From NCBI RefSeq assembly GCF_003751805.1, contig NZ_RKHQ01000001.1, positions 1,426,001-1,490,000 of the forward strand: DNA of 64,000 nt. Reading direction: 5' to 3'. The translations under genes and the position numbers were made by a program. Below, piece after piece: positions 1-8,562 of this stretch (positions within the stretch are counted from its first letter, which is position 1; each line of letters opens with the position of its first letter). The stretch is from Salana multivorans (GTDB lineage Bacteria > Actinomycetota > Actinomycetes > Actinomycetales > Beutenbergiaceae). The notes beneath the pieces were generated by a model. The model was not told where the DNA came from and did no database searches. It worked only from the letters and a program-made list of their open reading frames with translations.

Positions 1-125
1 GGCGAGCCGGTGACGCCGAGGCCGACCTGGAGGTAGGCGTAGACGCCGAGGCCGAGCGCCGGCACGAGGAGGGCGAGCTCGGTCCACCGGCCGCGCCGCG
101 GCGTGACCTGCGTGATGGTCGCCAT
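1..125 (-). CDS. RodA/FtsW-type SEDS protein, N-terminus only
   Basis: Only the first 41 codons are inside the window. They begin MATITQVTPRRGRWTELALL and run into a hydrophobic stretch typical of the first membrane helix of a SEDS peptidoglycan polymerase. The ATG overlaps the stop of the PP2C phosphatase gene as TGATG, so the two are translationally coupled. In actinobacteria the order fhaA, fhaB, PP2C, rodA/ftsW, PBP, pknA/B is well conserved, and this context carries most of the assignment; the visible residues alone would not prove it. Whether it is the elongation (RodA) or division (FtsW) paralogue cannot be seen. Confidence 0.75.
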   Translation of the reverse strand, partial: MATITQVTPRRGRWTELALLVPALGLGVYAYLQVGLGVTGS

Positions 126-1540
126 CAGCTCGATCCGCCCGGGCTCGGGGCCGGTGAGGCGGTGCCCGTCGGCGACGCCGTGCCCGTGGGCGACGCCGTG
201 CCCGTGGGCGACGCCGTGCCCGTCGACCCGGAGCTCGCGGACGAGCCGGGGCTCGGGGTCGATGTCGGTGTCGGTGTGGGCGTCGGTCGGGGCGCCGGGA
301 GCTGCTCGCGCAGCGACTCGACGATGCCGCGCGCGCCCGCGAGCGAGCCGTCGCCGGGCGTGATCGCCGTGGCGAGGCGCTCCTGCGCGTAGTCGGGCAG
401 GTCCGCCACGAGGATGTCGGTGGTGTCCAGCGGGTGGCCGAGCCTGATCGGTCCGATGCTCTGCGGGATCCCCTGGTAGACGGCGACGTACTCGCCCGAC
501 GACGCGACGTAGTACTGGGTCTGCGTCCAGCGCAGCCCGGCCCAGCACGCGCCGGCGAGCAGGAGGAGGACGGCCGCGGACGAGGCGACCCAGGCCCAGC
601 GGCGGCGACGCCGGCCCCGGCGCTGGTCGAGCTCGTCCCGCTCCTCGTCGGCCGAGCGCTCGGCGTGCGCCGCGATCTCCTCGGGCTTCGGCGGCGTGAG
701 TGCCGCGGCGCGGGCAGCGGGGGAGTCGCTGCCGCGGGAGCGCTGCTTCCAGTGGGCGGCGGCCGCGCCGGCGACCTGCGGGACGGTCGAGGGGGCCGCG
801 CCGTCGGGCACGTCGTCGAGCTCGACGACGTCCGCGACGACGGCCGTGATGTTGTCCGGGCCGCCCGCGCGCAGGGCGAGGTCGACGAGCCGGTCGGCGC
901 ACGCGCCGGGGTCCGCGACGTCGATCAGCGTCTGCGCGATCGTCTCGGCGCTCACGTAGGAGGAGACGCCGTCGGAGCACAGGAGGAAGCGGTCGCCGGC
1001 GACCAGCTCGCGCAGCGACTCGTCCAGGTCGACGCCGAAGTCGTGGTCGCCGAGGACGCGCAGGATGACGCTGCGGTGGCTGTGCGTCTCGGCCTCCTCC
1101 TCGGTGAGCTGGCCGAGGTCGACGAGGTGCTGGACGTAGGTGTGGTCGACGGTGAGCCGGCTGACGACGCCGTCGCGCACGAGGTAGGCGCGCGAGTCGC
1201 CGATGTGCGCGAGCGCGAGCCGCTTGCCGGAGCGCAGGGCCGCGATGAGCGTGGTGCCGAGGCCGGCGAGCTCGGGGTCGTCCTGCGCCCGCTCGCGCAG
1301 CTCGGCGTGGGACTGCGCGACCGCGTCGCGCAGGAGGGCGAGCATGTCGCCGCCGTGCGAGTCGCCGTCGAGCGGGGCGAGGTGCGCGATCGCGACCGAC
1401 GACGCGACGTCGCCGCCGGCCGGGCCGCCCATGCCGTCCGCCAGGACGAGCAGGTGCGGGCCGGCGTAGCCGGAGTCCTGGTTGACGCTGCGCAGCAGCC
1501 CGACGTCGGAGCGCGCCGCGTAGGAGAACGTGAGGGTCAT
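125..1540 (-). CDS. pstP: PP2C-family Ser/Thr protein phosphatase (PstP type)
   Basis: This 471-residue protein is the phosphatase that reverses PknA/PknB-type phosphorylation in cell-wall growth control. The cytoplasmic PP2C domain fills about residues 1-240, with the metal-binding DGMGG at 35-39, GDSR near 116 and GPDNIT near 227. A basic stretch precedes one membrane helix at about 313-335. An extracellular part follows and ends in a Ser/Thr/Pro tail made of PTPTPT and four TGTASP units. The domain plan matches mycobacterial PstP, though the repetitive tail is unusual. The ATG lies 1 bp after the fhaB stop, and the 3' end overlaps the RodA/FtsW start, so it sits mid-operon. Confidence 0.93.
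   Translation of the reverse strand: MTLTFSYAARSDVGLLRSVNQDSGYAGPHLLVLADGMGGPAGGDVASSVAIAHLAPLDGDSHGGDMLALLRDAVAQSHAELRERAQDDPELAGLGTTLIAALRSGKRLALAHIGDSRAYLVRDGVVSRLTVDHTYVQHLVDLGQLTEEEAETHSHRSVILRVLGDHDFGVDLDESLRELVAGDRFLLCSDGVSSYVSAETIAQTLIDVADPGACADRLVDLALRAGGPDNITAVVADVVELDDVPDGAAPSTVPQVAGAAAAHWKQRSRGSDSPAARAAALTPPKPEEIAAHAERSADEERDELDQRRGRRRRRWAWVASSAAVLLLLAGACWAGLRWTQTQYYVASSGEYVAVYQGIPQSIGPIRLGHPLDTTDILVADLPDYAQERLATAITPGDGSLAGARGIVESLREQLPAPRPTPTPTPTSTPSPGSSASSGSTGTASPTGTASPTGTASPTGTASPAPSPGGSS
163..226. repeat. 18-bp tandem repeat in the PP2C tail
   Basis: An 18-bp unit (tgcccgtgggcgacgccg) is present in three full copies and one partial copy, and encodes the TGTASP repeats of the phosphatase C-terminus. 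Copies differ by at most one base. In-frame copy-number change would lengthen or shorten the tail without breaking the gene. Confidence 0.9.
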
Positions 1541-1541
1541 G

Positions 1542-2027
1542 TCACCGCCCCCTCCGCAGCTCCAGGAGGGTCTGCCCGACGCGTACCGGGGTGCCGAGGG
1601 GGACGGGGACGGGATCGGTGACGCGGGTGTCGCCGACCCAGGTGCCGTTCGTCGAGCCGAGGTCCTCGACGTACCAGCCGCCGTCGTGCGGGAAGATCCG
1701 GGCGTGCCGGCCCGAGGCGGTGTCGTCGTCCACCACGAGGGTGCACGAGGGGGCGCGGCCGATGAGGACGCTCGAGGTGTGCAGGCCGAGCTGCGTCCCG
1801 GCCAGCGGGCCCTCCAGGACGCTCAGCGTCACGGGCGTGCTGCGCCCGGGGGCGGCCGCGTCGTCGTTGACGGGGTTGACGTTGGCGCGGAGACCGCGAC
1901 CCCGGCCGCGGGAGGAGACGCGGGTGCCGAAGATGTCGCGGCGCAGGACCCCGATGCACGAGAGGACCAGCAACCACAGCAGCGCCAGGAAGGACAGGCG
2001 CAGCAGGGTGATGACGAGCTCGCTCAC
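1542..2027 (-). CDS. fhaB: FHA-domain membrane protein FhaB (FipA-like)
   Basis: This 161-residue protein has one N-terminal membrane helix (about residues 5-27), a polar linker, and a C-terminal FHA phosphothreonine-binding domain (about 65-158). The domain shows the family signatures GRAPSC, SGRHA and STNGTW. The mycobacterial homologue is recruited by phosphorylation to divisome and elongasome components. Its start overlaps the end of fhaA by 4 bases and its stop is 1 bp before the phosphatase ATG, so all three are one transcription unit. Confidence 0.93.
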   Translation of the reverse strand: MSELVITLLRLSFLALLWLLVLSCIGVLRRDIFGTRVSSRGRGRGLRANVNPVNDDAAAPGRSTPVTLSVLEGPLAGTQLGLHTSSVLIGRAPSCTLVVDDDTASGRHARIFPHDGGWYVEDLGSTNGTWVGDTRVTDPVPVPLGTPVRVGQTLLELRRGR

Positions 2028-2755
2028 CCGGCGTCGCTCTCACCCGTGTAGAAGAGGAGCCGCGTACGGCCGAGGGTCACGGTGTTGCCGTCGACGAGCG
2101 TGGCCGCCGTGATCCGGTTGCCCTCGACGAACGTGCCGTTCGTCGAGCCGAGATCGGTGACGACGACGCCGTGCGGTGTGCGCGAGAGCTCGAGGTGACG
2201 GCGGGAGACGCCGGTGTCGTCGACGACGATGTCCGCCTCGGACCCGCGGCCGAGGACGGTGGAGGTGGCCGTGAGGAGGTAGCGCTTGCCGTCGATGTCG
2301 ATGACGGGGTGGCGCGGCGGCTCCGGGACGGCGGCGCCGCCCGATGCGGCCTGGCCGGCCGACACGGCGGCGGCGTAGCCCTCGTCGCGGATCGTGGAGG
2401 AGTGGACGCGGAACCGGCCCGTCTCCAGGTCGGGCTGGTCGGCGAAGCTGACCGAGATCGGGCCGACCAGGGAGTAGCCCTGCTCGCGGGCGTGGTCGGC
2501 GGCCGCGGCGGCGATCTCGTCCGCGAGGGCGTCCTCGCCCCACTCGACGACGCGCTCGTGGTCGCCGTCGCCGAGCTCGACCTCGAAGGTGTTCGGCACC
2601 ACCGTGCGCCCGCGGAAGGCCGCCGCGCGCTCGTCCATCTCCTTCTGGATGGCCGCGGCGATCTCGACGGGCTTGACCTCGGAGCGGAACGCCTTGGCGA
2701 AGGCGGAGTTGACCACGCGCTCGACACTCTTCTCGAAGCGGTCGATGACCCCCAT
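2024..2755 (-). CDS. fhaA: FhaA: DUF3662 plus FHA domain protein
   Basis: This 243-residue cytoplasmic protein has an N-terminal DUF3662 domain (about residues 1-120, opening MGVIDRFEKSVERVVNSAF). A linker and a C-terminal FHA domain (about 148-240) follow, with GRGSEADIVVDD, SRRHLEL and STNGTF. In mycobacteria FhaA binds phosphorylated MviN/MurJ and links kinase signalling to lipid II flipping. The mycobacterial protein has a longer linker; this one is compact. It is the first gene of the operon. A strong Shine-Dalgarno, GAGGAGGGG, precedes the ATG, and a TACGAT motif at 2850-2855 is a possible -10 box. Confidence 0.93.
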   Translation of the reverse strand: MGVIDRFEKSVERVVNSAFAKAFRSEVKPVEIAAAIQKEMDERAAAFRGRTVVPNTFEVELGDGDHERVVEWGEDALADEIAAAAADHAREQGYSLVGPISVSFADQPDLETGRFRVHSSTIRDEGYAAAVSAGQAASGGAAVPEPPRHPVIDIDGKRYLLTATSTVLGRGSEADIVVDDTGVSRRHLELSRTPHGVVVTDLGSTNGTFVEGNRITAATLVDGNTVTLGRTRLLFYTGESDAG

Positions 2756-3034
2756 GCCGGTCCCCTCCTCGACGGTTCACACGGTGCTGGCAGGACGCCC
2801 GGTCTTCCCTCGGCGACGCTGCGGTCGTGCAGCCCGGACGCTGCCGACCATCGTAACCGCGCGGAGTCTCGCGATGGGGGCAGGTGCGGGGACGGCGTGG
2901 GCGAGGCGTGGGGGCAGGTTGTGGGGGGTTCGTGGTCGCGGTCGGGGCGCGGCGAGTCTGGGAGACACTCGTTGTCGGGTCGAGCGCGGCGGTGGCCGTC
3001 GGCCCGCACCCGAGCTGACGTGGGGAGGACGACG

Positions 3035-3985
3035 ATGACGGATCGGACGACGGACGGGCGCGTCGGCGGGTTCCGTCGCGCCTGGCGGCGGTCGGGGCTG
3101 AACGCGACGAAGGTGGTCGCGACGGGCCTGGCCGCGATCACGATGGCCCTCATCGCGCCGCGGATCGCGGGGCTGACCAGCTCGCTCATCGCGGTCGGGC
3201 TCATCTCGGTCGCGACGGCCGTCGTCAACGCGTTCATCTCCTCCGCGACGGAGGCGACCGCCGACTCGGCCAAGCGGCTCGCCCGGGCGGGCGTGGCCGC
3301 GGGCGTCATCCGGGTGCCCGCCAGCGCGGTGCGGGCCACGGGGGTCGGCGAGGTGGCCGTCGACGTCGCGCAGGCCGGGGTGGACGACGCCGACGCCGCG
3401 GTGGACGGCCCCGTGGCGGACGACGCCGCGACGGTCGACCCGGGGGCGGCCGGCGAGGCGGAGGACGCGGACGCCGAGGCCGGGCCGTCCCCGCGGATGC
3501 AGCGGCTCCAGCGGGTGTTCCGGTCGAACTCGGTCTACCTCGCGCTGTTCGCGCTCATCGCCATCGTGACCATCACGGCCTCGTGGATCGTCGCCCAGGC
3601 GACCGGCGACACGACCTACGTCCAGCCGACGGTCGTCTATGAGCTCTCGGACGAGCAGAAGCAGGAGATCATCGACGAGGCCGTGGCGAGCGCGCGCAGC
3701 GCCGTCGAGAGCGGGGACGTGCCGGTCGGCGAGACGGACGACGGGACGGCGATCACGCTGGACGACCTGCTGACGGAGTACACGGACCTCAGGACGAGGG
3801 TCGACGCGCTGGACGGGACGCCGTCCCCGGAGCAGTCGGACCTGGCAGCCCAGCTCGCCGACCTGTCCGACCGGATCGCCGAGCTCGAGGCCCAGCTCGC
3901 GGCGACCGGCACGCCGTCTCCGACGCCCACGCCGACGGAGACCCCGAGCCCGTCACCCGAGGTCACCGCGCCGCCGGCCGGCTGA
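3035..3985 (+). CDS. Actinobacterial membrane protein with coiled-coil and Pro/Thr tail
   Basis: I do not recognise a named family for this 316-residue protein. The start follows GGGAGG at good spacing. Two membrane helices lie near the N-terminus (about residues 20-65), followed by an Ala/Asp/Val-rich acidic region. A third helix (about 164-188, NSVYLALFALIAIVTITASW) leads to an external part with a predicted coiled coil (DLAAQLADLSDRIAELEAQL) and a TPTPTETPSPSP tail that could span peptidoglycan. It is divergent from the FHA operon, so the two promoters share 2756-3034. A cell-envelope role is inferred only from topology and neighbours. Confidence 0.75.
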   Translation: MTDRTTDGRVGGFRRAWRRSGLNATKVVATGLAAITMALIAPRIAGLTSSLIAVGLISVATAVVNAFISSATEATADSAKRLARAGVAAGVIRVPASAVRATGVGEVAVDVAQAGVDDADAAVDGPVADDAATVDPGAAGEAEDADAEAGPSPRMQRLQRVFRSNSVYLALFALIAIVTITASWIVAQATGDTTYVQPTVVYELSDEQKQEIIDEAVASARSAVESGDVPVGETDDGTAITLDDLLTEYTDLRTRVDALDGTPSPEQSDLAAQLADLSDRIAELEAQLAATGTPSPTPTPTETPSPSPEVTAPPAG

Positions 3986-4032
3986 CGGCGTCGTCCGGTC
4001 GCGCGTCTCGGCCGCCGTGCCGCCGGGGCCGC

Positions 4033-5145
4033 TCAGGCCGGTCGGCGCGGCGCGGTCGACTCGCCGACGACGAGCCGGGTGTCCAGCGCCACGCGCTCCA
4101 CCCGCGAGCCGTCCCGGGTGAGGTCGAGCGCGAGCTCGAACGCGGTGTGGCCCATCGCCGCCTCGTCCTGCTCGATGTGCGTGAACTCGAACCGCCCGCG
4201 GTCGAAGAACTGGCCGGGGTGGTCGAAGCAGACGATCGAGAGGTCCTCGGGCATCCGGATGCCGAGCTCCCGCGCGGCCTCGAGGACGAGCACGGCGAGG
4301 TGGTACTCCGTGACGACGACGCCCTGCAGGTCGCGCCGCTCGGCGAGATAGCCGGTGAGCGCGCGCACGTCGTCGTCGGGCGTCGCGTAGCTGCCGGGGA
4401 CGGTCGAGCGCGTCGCGCGGAACTCGTTGGCCGGGTCGTGCGGCACGTGGTGGTGCGCGTGCGCCGCGACGAAGCCGGCCCGGCGGTCGCGGACCGTCGA
4501 CACCTCGGAGTCGGAGCTGATGAGGCCCAGCCGCTCGTGGCCGAGCGAGAACAGGTAGTCCGTCGCGACGCGGCCGGCCGTCACGTTGTCGGAGCAGACG
4601 GAGGACACCGGGAGGCCGTCGTACACGCGGTCGAGGATGACGACGGGGAAGCCCCGCGTGATGAGCTCCAGCACGGCCGGCGGGACGAACTCGGACGAGC
4701 TCGGCTGCAGGATGATCGCCCGCGCCCCGGCCGCGGCCAGGGCGCGGACCATCGTGTCCTCCCGCGCGCCGTCACCGAGGCTGCGTCGCACGACGAGGCT
4801 GGTGTCGGGCTGGGCGGCGTCGATGAGCCCGGCGAGCATCCGCGTGCCGAACGTGTCGTCGAAGTCGGTCAGCACGCAGCCGATGAGCTGGTCGCCCGGC
4901 CGCGGGGCCGGGGGCGGCGCCTCGCCACCCTCGCGGCTGACGACGAACGTCCCGTGCCGCGGCCGCCGGGAGAGGTAGCCCTCGTCCCGCAGGAGCGTGA
5001 GCGCCCGCTTCACGGTGATCGCGCCGACGTCGAACCGCTCCATCAGCTCGGAGTCGCGGGGGAGGCGCTCGCCGACGGCGAGCTCACCGCTCTCGATCGA
5101 CGAGCGCAGCGCCTCGTACACCTCTCGGTACAGCGTGCGACTCAC
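4033..5145 (-). CDS. GntR-type HTH / LacI-type sensor hybrid regulator
   Basis: This 370-residue transcription factor carries a GntR winged helix-turn-helix (about residues 1-70; LPRDSELMERFDVGAITVKR). It is joined to a periplasmic-binding-protein-like sugar sensor (about 90-365) like that of LacI proteins. This architecture is known from AraR-type repressors. The GTG start follows GGGAGGA. It lies last on the minus strand, 29 bp after the GH76 mannanase, so it probably senses a mannose or mannobiose-type ligand and controls the mannan operon, possibly also itself. Ligand and operator are inferred, not seen. Confidence 0.88.
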   Translation of the reverse strand: MSRTLYREVYEALRSSIESGELAVGERLPRDSELMERFDVGAITVKRALTLLRDEGYLSRRPRHGTFVVSREGGEAPPPAPRPGDQLIGCVLTDFDDTFGTRMLAGLIDAAQPDTSLVVRRSLGDGAREDTMVRALAAAGARAIILQPSSSEFVPPAVLELITRGFPVVILDRVYDGLPVSSVCSDNVTAGRVATDYLFSLGHERLGLISSDSEVSTVRDRRAGFVAAHAHHHVPHDPANEFRATRSTVPGSYATPDDDVRALTGYLAERRDLQGVVVTEYHLAVLVLEAARELGIRMPEDLSIVCFDHPGQFFDRGRFEFTHIEQDEAAMGHTAFELALDLTRDGSRVERVALDTRLVVGESTAPRRPA

Positions 5146-5174
5146 CCCGGTCCTCCCACGTTCGTCGGCCCCGG

Positions 5175-6233
5175 CTATGCGGCGTCGTTCTCGATCGCCG
5201 CGCGAAGCTCCAGAGCCATGATGGCGGAGAGCTGGGTCGAGTAGTACACGGGGGGCTCGACGCGGACCCGCCAGTCGTCGGAGGCGAGCAGCGGGACGGG
5301 GGTGGTGGAGGTGGGGTCGGTCGCGGAGGCGACGAGCGCGTCGGTGCTGACGCGGACGAACTCGACGAGCCGCGCGCGGTCCGGGTCGGCCGCGTCGAGC
5401 CGGTCGATGAGGAGGCCGAGGTAGCGGTAGAGGACCCCCTTGAACAGGCCCTCGTCCCCACCCGAGCCCTCACGCGCGATGACCCCGTCGGGGGCGAGCG
5501 CGTCGAGCGCCGCGAGCGCCGTCCGGGTGGCGAGCGGCACCAGGTCGAGCGAGGTCGCGCTGGTCAGGGCGAGGGCCGCGCCGATGTAGAGCCCCTGGTT
5601 GTAGCTGAACCGCCACTGGCGGTCGACGGCGCCGTCGCCGAGACGGTTGATCCCGTCCTCGACGAAGCCGTCGGGGCCGACCATCGTGCGCGTGAGCCAG
5701 TCGAACGACATCTGCGCGAGGCCGAGCAGCTCGGGGTCGGGCGCCAGCTCGAACAGCCGGGCCGACAGGATGACGAACGGCCCGTTGGCCGGCGTGTTCT
5801 TGTAGTCGAGCTGCTGCGTGCGCCAGGCGAGGCTCCAGCCGAGGGTGTCGTTCCAGCCGTGGCGGTGCACGTGCGCGTGGATCGCCCGCGCGTCGTCGAG
5901 GTAGCGCTGCTCACCGCTCGCGTCGTGGAGGCGGACGAGCGCGAGGGCATACCAGAGCATGTCGTCGAAGTAGTCGTTGAAGAGCTGGTCGCCGTTGCGC
6001 TCGCGGAGGTTCGCCTCGATCGCGCGGGCGGAGTCCAGCCAGGCGGGGTCGCCCGTGCGCGCGTACGCGTCGAGCCGGGCGTCGATCGCGTGCGCGAGCC
6101 ACCAGTAGTTGAAGACCTCGTTGTCCCCGGCCGGGTAGGTGTTGTTGAGGAGCTGCGGGGCCGGTGCACCGAAGTAGTGCTCAAGGCCGTGCTGGGCGAG
6201 GTCGGCGTACTGCGACCAGGTGGGGTGGGACAC
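5175..6233 (-). CDS. GH76-family alpha-1,6-mannanase, cytoplasmic
   Basis: The 352-residue protein begins at a GTG preceded by GAGAGG and opens with VSHPTWSQYADLAQHGLEHY. It matches GH76 endo-alpha-1,6-mannanases: an (alpha/alpha)6 barrel with the paired catalytic aspartates at about D90-D91 in YFDDMLWYAL, and NTYPAGDNEVFNYWW upstream. No signal peptide is present, so it should cut imported alpha-1,6-manno-oligosaccharides in the cytoplasm, unlike secreted GH76 enzymes that attack polymeric yeast mannan. GH125, the transporter and the regulator complete the locus. A hairpin separates it from the binding-protein gene, so its expression may be lower. Confidence 0.88.
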   Translation of the reverse strand: MSHPTWSQYADLAQHGLEHYFGAPAPQLLNNTYPAGDNEVFNYWWLAHAIDARLDAYARTGDPAWLDSARAIEANLRERNGDQLFNDYFDDMLWYALALVRLHDASGEQRYLDDARAIHAHVHRHGWNDTLGWSLAWRTQQLDYKNTPANGPFVILSARLFELAPDPELLGLAQMSFDWLTRTMVGPDGFVEDGINRLGDGAVDRQWRFSYNQGLYIGAALALTSATSLDLVPLATRTALAALDALAPDGVIAREGSGGDEGLFKGVLYRYLGLLIDRLDAADPDRARLVEFVRVSTDALVASATDPTSTTPVPLLASDDWRVRVEPPVYYSTQLSAIMALELRAAIENDAA

Positions 6234-6311
6234 GGGTACCTCTCGGGGGGCGGGGACTCGGTGGCGGCCGGGGTGGCCGGCCGCGGGTGGGGGCTGCGGG
6301 GCGTCGGTGCT

Positions 6312-6348
6312 GCGGGTGGGGAGCGCGCGACGCGCGCCCCCCACCCGC
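6312..6348 (-). terminator. Hairpin 3' of the mannan binding-protein gene
   Basis: Arms gcgggtgggg (6312-6321) and ccccacccgc (6339-6348) pair perfectly over 10 bp, and the loop contains further pairable gcgcgc runs. It begins 5 nt after the binding-protein stop and lacks a T-run. It could be a partial terminator or an mRNA 3'-end stabiliser that keeps binding-protein mRNA above downstream GH76 mRNA. Confidence 0.7.
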
Positions 6349-6352
6349 GGAC

Positions 6353-7642
6353 TCACCGGTTGTCGGCGAGGATCTGGTCGCCGAGGCGCTGCGCGTCGGC
6401 GAGCGCGGTCTCGGCGTCGATCTCCCCGGAGAGGAACCGCTCGAGGGCGGGGATGAGCGCCTTGCCCTCGACGTCGGAGGCGCCCGGCGTGCGGGAGCGG
6501 ACCTTGGCGAAGGACATCGTCTCGATGAAGGCCGCGTAGGACTCGTTCTCCGTGAAGTACGGGTCGTTCGCCGCCTCGATGTTGGCCGGGATCCAGCCGG
6601 AGATCTTGGCGAACTCCACCCCGTTCTCGGGCTGGGTGGTCCACCACTTCATGAACTCCCACGCGCCCTCGGCGCTCTTCGCGCCGTTGGGGATCACGAG
6701 GCCGAAGCCGCCCATCCCAGCGCCCTGCCCGCCCGGGCCGGTGGGCGGCGGGACGATCCCGTACTCGACGTCGGCCGCGTCGAGGTCGGCGAGGGCCCAC
6801 GGGCCGTCGTACTTCATCGTCACGATGCCCTCGGCGAACGCGTCGACGCCCTCGCCGAAGCCGACCTCGTACACCCCGGCGTCCAGGAGCGAGCTCCAGA
6901 AGTCGAGCACCTCGAGGCCCTCGGGGCCGTTGAAGGCGGTCGCCGAGCCGTCCTCGGTGTACATCGAGCCGCCCGCCTGGGTCAGCCAGACGTTGAACAG
7001 GCCCGGGTCGTTGAGCGCGAAGCCCGAGCGCTCCAGCCTGTTCCCGCTGCGGATCGTGAGCGCCTCGGCGACCGAGCGCAGCTCGTCCCACGTCGTCGGC
7101 GGCTCGAGGCCGGCCTCGGCCAGCGCGTCGGTCGCGTAGAACAGGGAGCGGTTGTCGACGAGGAGCGGGAGGCCGTAGGTCTCGCCGTCCACGATCATCT
7201 CGCTGAGGGCCTGCTCGTAGAACTGGTCGAGGTCGACGTCGCTCGACTCGATGAAGTCGTCGATCGGGGCCAGGGCGTTGGTCTGCGCGTACAGCGAGGT
7301 CTGGTACCGGTCCCAGAGCACGATGTCCGGGACGCTGCCGCCGGCGACGGCCGTCAGCAGCTTCTCCTCCACCAGCTCCTGCGGGACGTACGTGACGACG
7401 TACCGGTCCTGGGAGGCGTTGAAGGCCGCCGCCTGCTTGTCGAGCTGTTCGGCCTGCGCGCCCGACCAGGAGCCCCAGAAGGTGACCTCCTGCGGTGCGT
7501 CGCCGCCGGCGGGGGCCGACCCGGTCGGGTCGCCGCCGTCCGTCGACGTCCCACCTCCGGTGGGGCTGCCGCCGCACGCGGCGAGCGCGAGCGCGACCGC
7601 CAGGGTGGTGGCCGTGAGGGCCGTGCGGGTGAGGGATCTCAT
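6353..7642 (-). CDS. Sugar ABC transporter substrate-binding lipoprotein (mannan locus)
   Basis: A CUT1 extracellular solute-binding protein of 429 residues. The signal peptide ends in the lipobox LAAC with the lipidated Cys at position 23, followed by a Gly/Ser/Thr linker and the binding domain starting QEVTFWGSWSG. The start ATG follows AAAGGAGCAGGAC in the 38-bp gap after the second permease gene. It should capture alpha-mannosides outside the membrane and deliver them to the two permeases encoded just upstream. The substrate is inferred from the flanking GH125 and GH76 genes. Confidence 0.92.
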   Translation of the reverse strand: MRSLTRTALTATTLAVALALAACGGSPTGGGTSTDGGDPTGSAPAGGDAPQEVTFWGSWSGAQAEQLDKQAAAFNASQDRYVVTYVPQELVEEKLLTAVAGGSVPDIVLWDRYQTSLYAQTNALAPIDDFIESSDVDLDQFYEQALSEMIVDGETYGLPLLVDNRSLFYATDALAEAGLEPPTTWDELRSVAEALTIRSGNRLERSGFALNDPGLFNVWLTQAGGSMYTEDGSATAFNGPEGLEVLDFWSSLLDAGVYEVGFGEGVDAFAEGIVTMKYDGPWALADLDAADVEYGIVPPPTGPGGQGAGMGGFGLVIPNGAKSAEGAWEFMKWWTTQPENGVEFAKISGWIPANIEAANDPYFTENESYAAFIETMSFAKVRSRTPGASDVEGKALIPALERFLSGEIDAETALADAQRLGDQILADNR

Positions 7643-7680
7643 GTCCTGCTCCTTTGCGTTGGGATCCGTTGTCACGTGTG

Positions 7681-8562
7681 TCACTTGATCGAGCTGTCGG
7701 TGTTGGTCTGGACGATGAAGCGCTGGGAGAACGCGAAGACCACGAGGATCGGCAGGCTGGCGACGATGGTTCCGGCCATCTGCGCGCCGTAGTTGGTCTG
7801 GTACTCGTTGACGAACGAGGCGAGGCCGACCTGGACGGTCAGCATGTCCGGCTCGTTGAGGACGATGAGCGGCCACAGGAACGCGTTCCACCCGGCCTGG
7901 AACGTGAGGACCCCCAGCACCGCGAGGGCCCCCTTGGCCAGCGGCAGGTACACCCGCGAGAAGATCCGGTACTCCCCGGCACCGTCGATGCGGGCCGCGT
8001 CCGCCATCTCCCCGGGGAGCGACCCGAAGAACTGACGCATGTAGAAGATCCCGAAGGCGCCGACGGCGCCGGGCAGGAGGATGGCTGCGTAGCTGTTGAT
8101 GAAGCCCGTGCCGCCCTGGCCGAACAGGTCGTTGCCGCCGGCGAACGGGAACCGGCGCAGCACGAGGAAGGTCGGGACCATCGTGACGATCGCCGGGACC
8201 ATCATCGAGGCGAGGAACACCCCGAAGATGCTCTGCCGGCCACGGAAGGCGAGGCGGGCGAACGCGTAGCCGGCGAGGGCGCCGAAGAACAGGTTCGTGA
8301 TCGTGCCGCCGAGCGCGAGGATCGCGGAGTTCAGCAGGTAGCGGCCGAACTTCGTCTGCGCGAACAGGTCGACGTAGTTCTGGAGCGTCGGGTGGTCGGG
8401 GATGGGGTCGAGGTAGGAGGAGATGATCTCGGCCGGCGGCTTGAGCGACGTGGCGAACGTCCAGATCAGGGGGCCGACGGTCGAGATGCCGATGACGACG
8501 ACGGCGACCCACCACAGCGTCCGGCCGACGGCGGCGCGCGGGGTCAGGGGCCGGGTGCTCAT
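7681..8562 (-). CDS. CUT1 ABC permease, MalG-like (mannan locus)
   Basis: This 293-residue inner permease subunit has six predicted membrane helices. The EAA loop MADAARIDGAGEYRIFSRVY contacts the ATPase. The ATG overlaps the stop of the preceding permease gene as ATGA, so the two are coupled. No ATPase gene is present in the locus; a shared MsiK-type ATPase encoded elsewhere is likely. Confidence 0.92.
   Translation of the reverse strand: MSTRPLTPRAAVGRTLWWVAVVVIGISTVGPLIWTFATSLKPPAEIISSYLDPIPDHPTLQNYVDLFAQTKFGRYLLNSAILALGGTITNLFFGALAGYAFARLAFRGRQSIFGVFLASMMVPAIVTMVPTFLVLRRFPFAGGNDLFGQGGTGFINSYAAILLPGAVGAFGIFYMRQFFGSLPGEMADAARIDGAGEYRIFSRVYLPLAKGALAVLGVLTFQAGWNAFLWPLIVLNEPDMLTVQVGLASFVNEYQTNYGAQMAGTIVASLPILVVFAFSQRFIVQTNTDSSIK

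Noticed and set aside
6242-7577. Long upstream extension of the GH76 frame to 7577
   Set aside because: The extension overlaps the binding-protein gene in another frame and is Arg/Gly-rich. A GTG at 6233 with GAGAGG fits the conserved GH76 N-terminus.
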